Shown here piece by piece: positions 46,148 through 57,200 of a stretch of 64,000 bases of DNA (position 1 is its first letter; each line of letters opens with the position of its first letter). The notes beneath the pieces are model-generated. The model was given only the letters and a program-made list of their open reading frames with translations. It had not been told where the DNA came from and searched no databases. The translations under genes were made by a program, and so were the position numbers. The stretch comes from Lathyrus oleraceus (Eukaryota > Streptophyta > Magnoliopsida > Fabales > Fabaceae), in NCBI RefSeq assembly GCF_024323335.1, contig NC_066581.1, positions 435,314,238 to 435,378,237 on the forward strand. The letters are read 5' to 3'.

Positions 46148-47795
46148 TTCTTATTTTGATCAATGAGTTAAAGATTGGTGGTTAGCATTGATTATGGAAG
46201 TTTAATCTTCCTTGATTCAAATCTAATTCATCTTGATCATGGATCAAGTGAATGGCTTTGCATTAAGGATAGATTGCTTTCTAAATCATGCAAAGAACCT
46301 AAATCAATACAAGATCATTTCTCATCTTCTTTTTGGCATGGCAAGTTGTTGGAGTTTGATTCACTAATCAAGACCTCTAACTTCTGTTTTGCCTACATTA
46401 TTATTGACCGGCCTCAGATAGTTGTGACTTCTACATAAGTCCAATTACGATTGCTTAACATAGCGCTAAATTTGCCTTATGGCACACTTACTACTAACAC
46501 TAACCATTAACCATTAACATTTACTTCTTGCTCTTTACATTTATGCAATTTACTATTCTTGTACATATTATTCATTTGCTTTTCCCCCTTTGCTCACTTG
46601 AGCACATGTTTATGTTAATGCAATTTGCCTTTTGCTCACTTGAGCATATAATTGTGTATATATTATTGTGCTTGTGTTTTGTTTTGATTGTTGTGGACCA
46701 AATGCAAAGAAATGGACAAATGGACAAATGGACTTAGTTTCTAGGACTTTCCCTATGCAAAATTGGAGTAAAAGGACCTTAATGTTGAAGATGGATTAGA
46801 AGGACCAAACCTCTAAACTCACTCTTGTCCATTCTTGATTTGCTTCATAAGACTCTTTGATGTGTGTGTGCTTTTGTGCTGGGGAATCCTATGAGAGCTC
46901 AAATTGAAGAACCATTGCCATGTTCATCCAAAGTGAAAGATACAAGTTACATTGGGGATCTTATAAGAAACTTGTTTGATTGTGTTGATTGCTTGAGCTT
47001 ACTATTATTTTGCTTGCATATTCCAAAGGATGGGAGCTACTTGGATCATCAATATGATATCAAGAGAGGAACTCCATTTGTGGTCTTGTTTCTTATCCCT
47101 TATCTCTTGTATGATTAGGACTTTAGCCATTCTTCTTCTTCCCTCCACTCTAACCCAAGCCAAAACTTTTGTGCAAACATTTAACACTTGTTTTCAAACA
47201 TTAGAAACACAAGCCTTATGCTTTTGATTTTCAAACTTTCTTTTCATAACACTTATTTTGAATTGAACTTTTAAATCAACCTTGACCATATTTTGTAAAT
47301 ACTTTTCATTGGTAAATACCACTCATTCAAATACTTTTGTGGTTTCAATGGCCACTTTTCTTAATCAAATTTTTTATAACCTTTAGCTATTAGGTTTAAG
47401 TTATCCTTGAGGTAGATGTAATACTCACCTATATCCTTAGTGATGGACAACGAGTCTTCCATGCTTATTATAGGGTTAACCCCTCACTAGCATGTTGAAG
47501 CTATCCTCACATGGTGGATTTGTGGTTTTAGGTCTAGTTTCCTCCCTTGGATAACAAAAGACCTTAAGGCTTTTGGACCAATCAATTCACCAACTCATTT
47601 TGAGATTTTTACCCCAGACTACGAGGTTTTGATCCTAATCTTTTTTAAGATGGTACGTAGGCAATGGGTTTATCCATCCAAACACAAAAATGTAAATAAA
47701 CTTGTATATTCTCTCCTCATCTCTTCAATCATATTTGCACAAATAAATTTTCACAAAATACCAACCTTACAACAAATGTGAAAAGGGCTCCCTAG

Positions 47796-47965
47796 GAGTA
47801 CCTAGGATGTTTTGGGTGCTTAAAACCTTCCCATTGCATAACCAACCCCCTTACCCAGATCTTTGACATTTTTACTAGTTTTTTATTCGATAAAACTTTT
47901 AGGTTTTTGTTCGCTTTCTAACCATTCTGTTGGATAAATAGAAGTACGGTGGCGAATCGACTTGT
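47796..47965 (+). other. R/U5 block with PBS-like sequence, element 3
   Basis: Ordered landmarks: GAGTACCTAGGATG, GGTGCTTAAAACCTTCCC, GCATAACCAACCCCC, GGATAAATAGAAGTACGGTG and then GCGAATCGAC. Same order and similar spacing as 557-735 of element 1 despite unrelated flanks. The GGTGGCGAATC segment is about 60-73 nt from the LTR end, as in elements 1 and 2. Confidence 0.75.
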
Positions 47966-48026
47966 ATGATTTACCTTGGATTTAGTCAATATCTGTAATG
48001 GTAACGAATACCCCGCTACAGAAAAG

Positions 48027-48047
48027 TGGCGACTCTGCTAGGGAAAC
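48027..48047 (+). other. Primer-binding site of element 3
   Basis: TGGCGACTCTGCTAGGGAAAC, six bases after the LTR end. Differs from the PBS of elements 1 and 2 by A for G at base 14 and in the tail. Consistent with the tRNA-Arg primer reported for Ogre. Confidence 0.9.
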
Positions 48048-48942
48048 ATTTGCCTAGTGGGTTTTGCCTACTTTTCATATTTTGTTGTATTGTTGTGTAT
48101 ATTATTTTGTGACATATTTTTGTGCAATTTGGGATTATTGTATTGTATGTAATTATTGAATTACTTGAATATTAATTCCTTGTATGCTTGGTGATCTTTG
48201 CGAGATGAGTTCTATACCCGAACTCGAGTGCACTTAGGATAGGAGAATGACATAGTCTTGTTGACTTGTGTGGAGTTATTCCTTAGCAAGTTGACTTGCA
48301 AGCCCATTCACTTGGTGGAGGTCATGTTGGGATCAATAATGTCACACAAGTAGTTGTGGTTAGACATTACTCTTTCCAATATAGACCTTAGAAGCCAAGG
48401 ACCTTAGTTTACCAAGTCCATCTTGGCCTATTCTTAGGATGTAGTGCGAAAGTTGTTCAAGTGTAAGATTTGACGCAATTGTTACGCGATACTACACTCA
48501 TAAGAGTCTCTCTTGAGAATATTTTTGGAATACGAGTAGTCGTTTATCCGATAATATCTGAAAGATGGGATGATGACTATGGGAACCTCTTGTAGAACAT
48601 GTTTGGCAGGTTTAAACCCTAGTACACTCCCATTGGGTGGTTCTTAACCAAGACTCCATGCTCGTGACTTGCAACAAACCCTTGATTCATGGTTGATCCG
48701 TTCTTGTATCCTTAATATCATTGGAACTTGGGTGTTGATAAGGTGTAAACCATAATCCACCAAAATGGATGATTGATATTAAGGATGACATGATCCATCC
48801 CATGACCTTTGTTTGGTGTGCTTTGCTTTATCCTTGAGTGTGATTGTTGCATTCATGCATTCATGCACCCATTTGCATCCATATCATCAATAATGAGAGG
48901 ATTTTCAAGGAACTTAAGAGGTCTATTTGCAAATTTTCAGAC
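48048..48942 (+). other. 5' leader of element 3
   Basis: Non-coding. Homologous to the leader of element 0. It ends in a splice-acceptor-like TTTTCAG at 48934-48940, two bases before the ORF1 ATG. A frame from 48844 runs into ORF1 but its first 33 codons are not shared with element 0, so I place the start at 48943. Confidence 0.75.
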
Positions 48943-50394
48943 ATGGAAAGCCAAAGAAGGAATACAAAGAAGTACAGTTTTAGACAACCTGACTTGAAAG
49001 AGCTAAGGAATTTGACATCCTATGTAGTAGATCCCTTGGGTTTCAAGGCTCGTTTTAGGAAGCTTCTATCTATTCTGACTACTCAAGTGGACGAAGGATT
49101 GATGAGTGTATTGGTGCAGTTCTATGATCCCTTGTACCGTTGCTTCACATTTTTGGATTTTCAGCTTTTGCCCACGCTTGAGGAGTATGCCTACCTTGTG
49201 GGTATACCTATTCTAGACCAGTTGCCGTTCAGCGGCTTAGAGAGTATGCCTACTTCTCAAGAGATAGTTGATATGTTGCATATAGATGAATCTCTGGTTG
49301 GTGCTCATATGACTACCAAAGGTGGAAAACAAGGTCTCCCTTCTGAGTTCCTCATTGCTCAAGCTACTATGTATGGGAAGGCCATGAATGAGGACGCCTT
49401 TGAAGCCATATTTGTACTTCTCATCTATGGGCTAGTGTTATTCCCCAACATCGACAAGTTTGTAGATGTGAACACTATTAGGATTTTCTCTGCTCTTAAT
49501 CCCGTTCCAACTCTGTTGGGTGACATTTACTTTTCTTTGCATATGAGAAATGCAAAGGGTGGTGGTACCATTGTATGTTGTTTGCCTCTGCTGTACAAGT
49601 GGTCTATTTCGCACTTGCCGCAGACGGTCGCCTTCAAGGAGAACAAAGGATGTCTACGATGGTCCACGAGACTTATGTCTCTCACTAATGATGATATCTT
49701 TTGGTATAACCGTGTGTATGATGGTGTGCGGATTATCGACTCTTGTGGTTAATTCTCCAATGTGTTTCTTCTTGGTACATGTGGTGGGATTAACTACAAC
49801 CCTATTTTGGCACGTCGTCAGCTTGGGTTCCCCCTAAAGGATAAACCCAATAACATTCTGTTAAAGGGTAAGTTCTTTCAGGAGGGTAAAGATCCCCAAG
49901 GCTTGAAGGACAGGATGGTTCGCGCTTGGCGCAAGATCCATAGGAAAGGAAGGAAGGAGCTAGGTCCGAAGAACTGTATCGCTTTGGAGCCTTATACTTC
50001 TTGGGTTAGGAGGAGAGCTTCCGAGTACCTCATGCCTTACGAGTATCCGAGACCTACACCTTTGGTAGTGGTTGGGCCTTCAACCCTCCCTGACCAAGGA
50101 GTAGAGGAGTTGAGAGACGAAGACCGTTCGTGTGCCTAGATCCGTGAACGAGAGGAGTTGCTTCAGCAGATCAAGGAAAAGGATGCTTTGATAGAGTTCC
50201 TCGAGCATCAGGTTATTGATGATCCTGATGATGCATGGACTTCTCTACTTCCTCAGTCTTCCAAGTTTTGGATAAGGAAGTATGATCGACTTGCCAAAGA
50301 GAAGGCAGATATGGAGGCAGCCTACGAGAGAGATGTGAAGAGGCTTCGTGCATCTTATCTTCCTGTGTCCAGAGCTTTAGATGACTGCTTCTAG
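48943..50394 (+). pseudogene. Element 3 ORF1 protein (two stops)
   Basis: From ATG 48943 (MESQRRNTKKYSF) in one frame to 50394, about 483 codons, with TAA at 49750-49752 (glutamate in element 0) and TAG at 50137-50139. Conserved blocks: VQFYDPLYRCFTF, LPTLEEYAYLVGIPI, LPSEFLIAQ, FVDVNTIRIFSALNPVPTLLGDIYFS, WSISHLP, INYNPILARRQLGFP. Then a lysine/arginine-rich stretch (RKIHRKGRKELGP) and a glutamate/lysine-rich, coil-like end. I chose 48943 because element 0 starts at the equivalent residue. The role is not known. It is not a capsid or enzyme domain I recognise beyond similarity to plant mobile domain / DUF7745-type proteins. Confidence 0.85.
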
Positions 50395-50598
50395 GGTTCC
50401 ATAGGATGTTCATTTTCCTTCTCTCTTGTATTGTATTTGGTTACCAAGACAGTACTTCTTTGGTGTAAAAATATTTTCCAAATATTATTTGATGAGTTAT
50501 CTCCATATGTGATAAATGTTTAATATCACCAATATTTGCAAATAGAACTCTAAAAGTTCCTCTAATATAAAAATCAAATCATAAGCATTGCATGTATC

Positions 50599-53500
50599 AT
50601 GTGCATTAGCAGGTTTTGCTCCAGGCTTCTTGTTCTATGGTCCAACTCTGTGTTCTTCATTTATTTTGAAGACAAGCTGACTCACCGGTACTACACCAGA
50701 GCCAACATTTCAAGACTGATGGATCATTTGGAACAAGAGAACCGCAAGCTTAAGGAGAAAGTAGCCAGATTGACTGCCCTGATGGAGTCATTCATGGCTG
50801 CCCAGAGCCAGTCTTCTCTGACACCTTCAACTCCTCCCCAGAGGACAGTCATCTCTGAGATTGTCTCTTCAACTGTGCCTGCGGCCAGCGCACACTTTGC
50901 TCCGACAGCCATGCCAGCCGGGTTTCCGTGGGGGATGCCTCCTAATTTCAGGCCTGAGAGTCCTGCACCCACCTTTGCTTCTCTGCCGGCATCTAGCCTG
51001 GTCCTTGTTGTTCCTCCTCCTGTCGTCCATACTATGCCTAGAGTAGATGACACCATCTACCATTCTGAGCCGTCTGAGGGCCCATATGTCTATGAGAAGA
51101 TGGACGCTATGAACGATCAATTTCTTAAACTCCGCAAGGAATTGAAGACTCTTCGAGGAAAGGATCTTTTCGGCAAGTCTGCTGCCGAACTCTGCTTGGT
51201 CCCTAATGTGAAGATCCCTGTAAAGTTCAAGGTCCCTGACTTTGAAAAGTACAAGGGAAATACTTGCCCTCTCAGCCACCTGGTCATGTATGCCAGGAAC
51301 ATGTCGACTCAGACCGACAACGACCAATTGCTCATCCACTTCTTTCAGGACAGTTTGTCTGGTGCTGCCCTGCATTGGTATATGAGCTTGGACAGTGCGA
51401 ACATCCGATCCTTCAACGACCTTGGCGAGGCCTTCGTCAAGCAATACAAGTACAACGTGGATATGGCTCCCGATAGGGATCAATTGAGGGCCATGTCCCA
51501 GAAGGACAAGGCAACTTTCAAAGAGTACGCCCAGAGGTGGCGAGAGGTAGCAACACAGATCGTGCCCCCGCTAGAAGAGAAAGAGATGACCAAGATCTTT
51601 TTGAAGACCTTGAGTTCTTTTTATTACGAGCGGATGATTGCCAGCGCTCCTTCTGACTTCACCGAGATAGTGAATATGGGGATGCGTTTGGAAGAGGGAG
51701 TCAGGGAAGGGCGCCTGACCAGAGAAGAAGGCTCTTCTGCCAAACGGTATGGGACGTTTGGGAAGAAGAAAGATGGTGAGTCACATGTTGTGACCTCCCA
51801 TGTTAAACCCAAAAGACCCTCAGTGAGGAGGAAGACCGCGCGTCCTGCCGGTAACCAGCACCAGGTGGCTCACATAGCACCTATTTTCAGAGATAATCAG
51901 CAGTTTCAGCATCACAACAATAATTACCAACAGCAACATCCGCAATATCAACAACAACAGCACCGTCCTCAACAGCAGGCCTACCAGCCTCAAAACAGTA
52001 ATCAAACCAGCACAAGTTACGAGAGGAAAAGGGTCACCTTCGATCCTATTCCGATGACATATGCAGAATTATATCCCTCTTTGATAGAGAGGAAGTTGAT
52101 TACTCCGCGAGACCCACCGGCTATACCTACCAATCCTCAGTGGTGGTATAAGCCAGAATTACACTGTGTTTATCATTCCGGTGCTCCCGGACATGACGTG
52201 GAAAATTGCTACCCTTTGAAGACCAAGGTTCAAGACCTTGTGAGATGTGGTATTCTGTGTTTCGAGGACGTAGGTCCTAATGTGAAGAAGAACTCATTGC
52301 CCGAGCATGGGAAATCTGTCAACATGGTCCAGGGTTGCCATGGCAAGTACAAAGTCAAATATGTCAGCCATATTCGACAATCTCTGGTCGAGATGCATAG
52401 ACTACTATGTGATTATAGTCATTATGAGCATGACCACGATAGATGTCGAGTTTGTTCTGTTAACCAAAGAGGGTGTCGCCAAGTGCGCAAAGATGTTCAG
52501 GAAATGCTGGATGAAGGAGTCATTGAGATACTTCTAAACAGAAATGTTGACGAAGATGCTGATGAAGTCAACGTAATTTCTCCAGTATTCCGGATCCCCG
52601 AGCCTGTTATCATCAAGTATGATGGTAGCAAGCAAAAGGCTTCTCCTACTTTGATCATTAAGCCAGCTGGCCCTGTACCGTATTCTTCTGAGAAGGCGGT
52701 CCCCTATCGCTACAATGTTGTAGCATTAGAGAATGGGAAAGAGGTGCCCCTGCCCTCTTCATCTATTGTTAATATTGCCGACGTCAGCGGCCTGACCCGC
52801 AGCGGTCGTGTTTTCTCGGCTCCGCCGAAGCCGCAAGCTGATGTTCGAAGGAATGATAATGCTGATTATGTTGAACGCCCGGTTGGGAATGCTGTGAATG
52901 CACCGAATCCGACGCTTGTTGCTAAACCTACCTCTACGTTGAAAACTTTTGTCTCTGTTGGCCCAAGTGGCAATACGAAAGAGGACTGTGATGAGATACT
53001 GAGGCTCATCAAGAAAAGTGAGTATAATGTTGTACATCAGATTCTACAGACGCCATCCAAAATCTCTGTACTATCCTTGCTGATGAATTCAGAACCACAC
53101 CGAGAGGCTCTGCAGAAGGTGTTGGATGTGGCGTATGTGGATCACGACGTCACGATTGAACAATTCGACAGTATTGTTGCAAACATCACCGCTTGTAACA
53201 ATTTAAGTTTTTGTGATGCTGATCTCCCTGAGGAGGGAAGAGACCACAACTTGGCATTACAGATCTCTATGAGCTGCAAAGATGATGCCATGTCCAATGT
53301 GTTGGTGGACACTGGGTCATCATTGAATGTGTTGCCAAAGTCCACTCTTGCAAAGTTATCATATCAGGGGCCTCCCATGAGGCAGAGTGGAGTAGTTGTG
53401 AAAGCTTTCGATGGGTCTCACAAAACTGTGATTGGAGAGGTTGATCTCCCAGTCAAAATCGGACCAAGTGATTTCCAGATTACCTTCCAGGTTATGGACA

Positions 53501-54039
53501 TTCACCCATCGTATAGCTGTCTCTTAGGCAGACCATGGATTCACGAGGCAGGCGTCGTGACATCCACCCTACACCAGAAACTGAAGTTTGTGAAGAATAA
53601 GAAGCTGGTGGTGATAGGGGGAGAAAAGGCTCTCCTGGTTAGCCATTTGTCCTCCTTCTATTATATAGATGTTGAGGATGAAGTTGGAACGCTGTTACAA
53701 GCTTTATCTATTGTTGAGCCTATTAAGAAGGGAACTTCTTCGTTTGCTTCCTATAAAGATGCAAAGTTGGCCATTGAGCATGGTGCAACTGCTGGATTGG
53801 GGCAAATGATTAAGCTGGAAGACAACAAATCCCGGGATGGCATAGGCTATTCTTCTGGTATCTTCAACAAGCAAGGGCTGTTCAAGAGTGGTGGATTCAT
53901 CCACACCGATCGAGATGAAGAGGCTGCTGCCATTCTGGAAGAAGATGAAGAGGATTTTGGCAACTTCATCATCCCTGGAGGGGTCTGCAATAATTGGGTT
54001 GCTGTTGATATTCCAACAGTTATCCATAAGTCAAAGTAA
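50599..54039 (+). CDS. gag-pro: Element 3 gag-pro polyprotein (intact, up to 1146 aa)
   Basis: Longest intact gene in the window. The likely start is either an upstream spliced exon or ATG 50719 (MDHLEQENRKLKEKV). The segment before it (HRYYTRANISRL) is conserved in elements 0 and 1. Order by residue from 50599: coiled coil 41-75; proline-rich 80-150; Gag core about 235-345 (HFFQDSLSGAALHWY, VKQYKYNVDMAP, EYAQRWREV); glutamine-rich 430-470; zinc knuckle C523, H526, H532, C537; cysteine cluster near 620-640; protease with D904-T905-G906; tail rich in acidic residues. The stop (54037-54039) lies inside the predicted intron, so spliced RNA continues into pol while unspliced RNA makes gag-pro only. 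It forms particles and processes them. Confidence 0.9.
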   Translation: MCISRFCSRLLVLWSNSVFFIYFEDKLTHRYYTRANISRLMDHLEQENRKLKEKVARLTALMESFMAAQSQSSLTPSTPPQRTVISEIVSSTVPAASAHFAPTAMPAGFPWGMPPNFRPESPAPTFASLPASSLVLVVPPPVVHTMPRVDDTIYHSEPSEGPYVYEKMDAMNDQFLKLRKELKTLRGKDLFGKSAAELCLVPNVKIPVKFKVPDFEKYKGNTCPLSHLVMYARNMSTQTDNDQLLIHFFQDSLSGAALHWYMSLDSANIRSFNDLGEAFVKQYKYNVDMAPDRDQLRAMSQKDKATFKEYAQRWREVATQIVPPLEEKEMTKIFLKTLSSFYYERMIASAPSDFTEIVNMGMRLEEGVREGRLTREEGSSAKRYGTFGKKKDGESHVVTSHVKPKRPSVRRKTARPAGNQHQVAHIAPIFRDNQQFQHHNNNYQQQHPQYQQQQHRPQQQAYQPQNSNQTSTSYERKRVTFDPIPMTYAELYPSLIERKLITPRDPPAIPTNPQWWYKPELHCVYHSGAPGHDVENCYPLKTKVQDLVRCGILCFEDVGPNVKKNSLPEHGKSVNMVQGCHGKYKVKYVSHIRQSLVEMHRLLCDYSHYEHDHDRCRVCSVNQRGCRQVRKDVQEMLDEGVIEILLNRNVDEDADEVNVISPVFRIPEPVIIKYDGSKQKASPTLIIKPAGPVPYSSEKAVPYRYNVVALENGKEVPLPSSSIVNIADVSGLTRSGRVFSAPPKPQADVRRNDNADYVERPVGNAVNAPNPTLVAKPTSTLKTFVSVGPSGNTKEDCDEILRLIKKSEYNVVHQILQTPSKISVLSLLMNSEPHREALQKVLDVAYVDHDVTIEQFDSIVANITACNNLSFCDADLPEEGRDHNLALQISMSCKDDAMSNVLVDTGSSLNVLPKSTLAKLSYQGPPMRQSGVVVKAFDGSHKTVIGEVDLPVKIGPSDFQITFQVMDIHPSYSCLLGRPWIHEAGVVTSTLHQKLKFVKNKKLVVIGGEKALLVSHLSSFYYIDVEDEVGTLLQALSIVEPIKKGTSSFASYKDAKLAIEHGATAGLGQMIKLEDNKSRDGIGYSSGIFNKQGLFKSGGFIHTDRDEEAAAILEEDEEDFGNFIIPGGVCNNWVAVDIPTVIHKSK

Positions 54040-54299
54040 TGTTCATGGTGTTTAAAAACCCTTCTCCCATGCCAAAAGGAGAAGTGATGACATTGTTGGC
54101 GCATAAATACAATGATATTTTCATTCAATAAATTCATGTTAAATGTTTGTTTTTCCAATTATTTTCCCTTTTCGCTTTTGCATGAAATTGGTGATCACAT
54201 AAAACCCAAAAATAAGAATAAAATCAATATTTTTCATCCGCATAATGATTTGCCTTGCTTGAATTCTAAAATCTCTTTATATCCAAAATCATTATGCAG
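54036..54299 (+). other. Predicted pro-RT intron of element 3 (264 nt)
   Basis: Donor GTAATG at 54036 overlaps the gag-pro TAA; acceptor TTATGCAG ends at 54299. Length is a multiple of three, phase 2, and splicing fuses pro to RT in frame. T-rich as expected for a plant intron. Same position, phase and donor style as in element 1, where it is 246 nt. A frame reading back through it from RT starts inside the intron at 54112 and is not the true start. Confidence 0.85.
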
Positions 54300-57200
54300 G
54301 TTAATCAAACCCATTGAACATAATGATCCAACACCATCTCCCAACTTTGAGTTTCCTGTATTTGAGGCAGAAGAAGATAATGTTAAAGAGATCCCTGACG
54401 AGATTACCCGTCTACTTGAGCATGAAGAGAAGATCATTCAGCCGCATCTTGAGAATCTGGAAACAGTCAACTTGGGGTTTGAAGATTGTGTGCGAGAAGT
54501 GAAGATTGGGGCACTCTTGGAAGAATCTATTAAGAAGGGGTTGATTGAGTTGCTACGAGAATATGTCGACGTCTTTGTCTGGTCATATGAAGACATGCCT
54601 GGTCTGGATACAGGTATCGTGCAACATTTCCCGCCTTTAAAGCCTGAGTGCGTGCCCGTAAAGCAGAAGCTCAGAAGAACTCATCCTGATATGGCAGTGA
54701 AGATCAAAGAGGAAGTTCAGAAGCAAATTGATACGGGGTTTCTGGTGACTTCTACATATCCTCAATGGGTGGCCAATATTGTGCCCGTGCCTAAGAAAGA
54801 TGGAAAAGTCTGAATGTGTGTGGACTATAGAGACTTGAATAAAGCTAGTCCAAAAGATGATTTCCCTCTACCATATATTGATATGTTGGTAGATAATACA
54901 GCTAAATTCAATGTCTTCTCGTTTATGGATGGCTTTTCCGGATATAATCAGATCAAAATGGCACCCGAGGATATGGAGAAGACAATATTCATCACACTTT
55001 GGGGAACATTCCGTTATCGAGTGATGCCCTTCGGTTTGAAGAACGCCGGAGCCACGTATCAACGAGCTATGACTACCTTGTTTAATGATATGATGCACAA
55101 GGAGATCGAGGTATATGTTGATGATATGATTGCTAAGTCAAGAACGGAAGTTGAACATGTAGAGCACTTGTTGAAGCTTTTTCAGCGTTTGAGGAAGTAT
55201 AAGCTTCATCTGAATCCTAACAAGTGCACATTTGGAGTCCGTTCCGGTAAGTTATTGGGCTTTATTATCAGCGAAAGAGGTATTGAAGTTGATCCTGCAA
55301 AGGTCAAAGCAATACAGGAGATGCTTGCGCCCAAAACTGAGAAGCAAGTCCGAGGTTTTCTTGGCCGCTTGAATTATATTTCCAGATTCATATCCCACAT
55401 GACCGCCACATGTGCACCGATATTCAAGCTCCTCCAGAAAGATCAGTCTCATGATTGGACCGAGGATTGCCAAAAGGCCTTCGATAGTATTAAGGAGTAT
55501 TTGTCTGAGCCTCTGATTCTGTCTCCACCTGTGGAAGGGAGACCATTGATTATGTACCTGACAGTTCTTGAAGACTCTATGGATTGTGTTCTTGGTCAGC
55601 AAGATGAGTCAGGAAAGAAAGAATATGCTATTTACTACCTGAGTAAGAAGTTCACTGATTGTGAGTCTCGATGCTTGAGAAGACATGTTGCGCTTTGGCT
55701 TGGGCTGCTAAGCGCTTACGCCAGTATATATTGAATCATACGACTTGGTTTATATCCAAAATGGATTCAATCAAATACATCTTTGAAAAGCCTGCTTTAA
55801 CTGGGAGGATTGCCCGTTGGCAGATGTTGTTATCTGAGTATGATATTGAGTATCGAGCTCAGAAAGCGATTAAGGGTAGTATCTTGGCTGACCACTTGGC
55901 ACATCAACCAATTGAGGATTATCAGTCAATTCAGTATGACTTCCCAGATGAGGAGATTCTGTATTTGAAAATGAAAGAATGTGATGAGCCTACGCTCAAT
56001 GAAAGGCCAGAGCCTGGTTCTCGGTGGAGCATGGTGTTTGATGGCGCTGTAAATCAATATGGAAATGGTATTGGGGCAGTGATTATTACTCCTCAGGGCA
56101 CACATTTTCCTTTTACAGCAAGGCTAACTTTCAAATGCACGAATAATATGGCTGAGTATGAGGCCTGTATTATGGGATTGGAAGAGTGTATTGATCTGAG
56201 GATCAAACATCTTGATGTATATGGTGATTCGGCTCTTGTTGTTAATCAGATTAAGGGTGAATGGGAGACGAATCAGCCTGGCCTATTCCCATATAGAGAC
56301 TATGCAAGGAGGATTTCAACATTCTTTACTGAGGTTGACTTCCATCATATTCCTCGAGATGAGAATCGGATGGCAGATGCTCTCGCTACACTTGCTTCAA
56401 TGATTATGGTTAGACTTTGGAATGAAGTTCCCAATATCAATGTGATGCGCTTGGACAGACCAGCTCATCTATTTGCAGTAGAAGAGGTGCAAGATGACAA
56501 GCCATGGTATTATGATATCAAGTGCTTTCTTCAGAGCCAGATTTACCCGCCTGGGGCATCTGTGAAAGATAGAAAGACTTTGAGGAGATTATCTAGCAGT
56601 TTCTAGCTCAATGGCAATGTGCTTTATAAGAGAAATTTTGACATGGTTCTGCTCAGATGCGTGGATAGACACGAAGCAGACCTGTTAATGACTAAGGTCC
56701 ATGAGGGTTCATTTGGTACTCATTCCAATGGACATGCCATGGCTAGAAAGATGTTAAGAGCAGGCTACTATTGGCTGACAATGGAGTCTTATTGCTGTAA
56801 ATATGTGAAGAAATGCCATAAGTGTCAGATTTATGCGGACAAGATTCATATTCCCCTGACACTTCTGAACATGATTTCATCACCGTGGCCCTTCTCCATG
56901 TGGGAAATTGACATGATTGGCATGATAGAACCGAAAGCGTTCAACGGTCACAGATTTATCCTCGTAGCAATTGATTACTTCACCAAGTGGGTTGAAGCGG
57001 CGTCATATGCAAACGTAACCAGGCAGGTGGTTGTGAAGTTTATCAAGAATCAACTTATATGCCGCTATGGTGTGCCAGATAAGATCATTACTGACAATGG
57101 ATCTAACTTGAACAACAAGATGATGAAAGAGTTGTGTAGCGAGTTCAAGATAGCACATCATAATTCTTCTCCATACAGACCCAAAATGAATGGGGTTGTT

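Larger units (their letters stand above)
43167..48020 (+). repeat. 5' LTR of element 3 (4854 bp)
   Basis: Begins TGTAAGACCCTAATTTTGG and ends CCCCGCTACA, followed by the PBS. TATA box at 44686-44693 gives a U3 of about 1.5 kb. A/T-rich stretches with poly-T runs fill 45450-46150. The R/U5 end carries TACGTAGGCA (around 47653) and the block shared with elements 1 and 2 (47796-47965). Short open frames (for example 46175-46438, repeated in the 3' LTR at 63678 but with a different end there) show no family. Confidence 0.95.

Noticed and set aside
45450..46150. A/T-rich stretch as an origin or matrix attachment site
   Set aside because: Composition alone is not evidence; it is repeated in the 3' LTR as ordinary LTR sequence.
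46175..46438. 87-codon frame in the LTR of element 3 (also 63678-63911)
   Set aside because: The two LTR copies end differently because of indels, so the frame is not maintained; no domain seen.
54112..54813. Independent gene starting with ATG at 54112 before RT
   Set aside because: The start lies inside the predicted intron; the conserved part begins after the acceptor at 54299 and is the RT exon.
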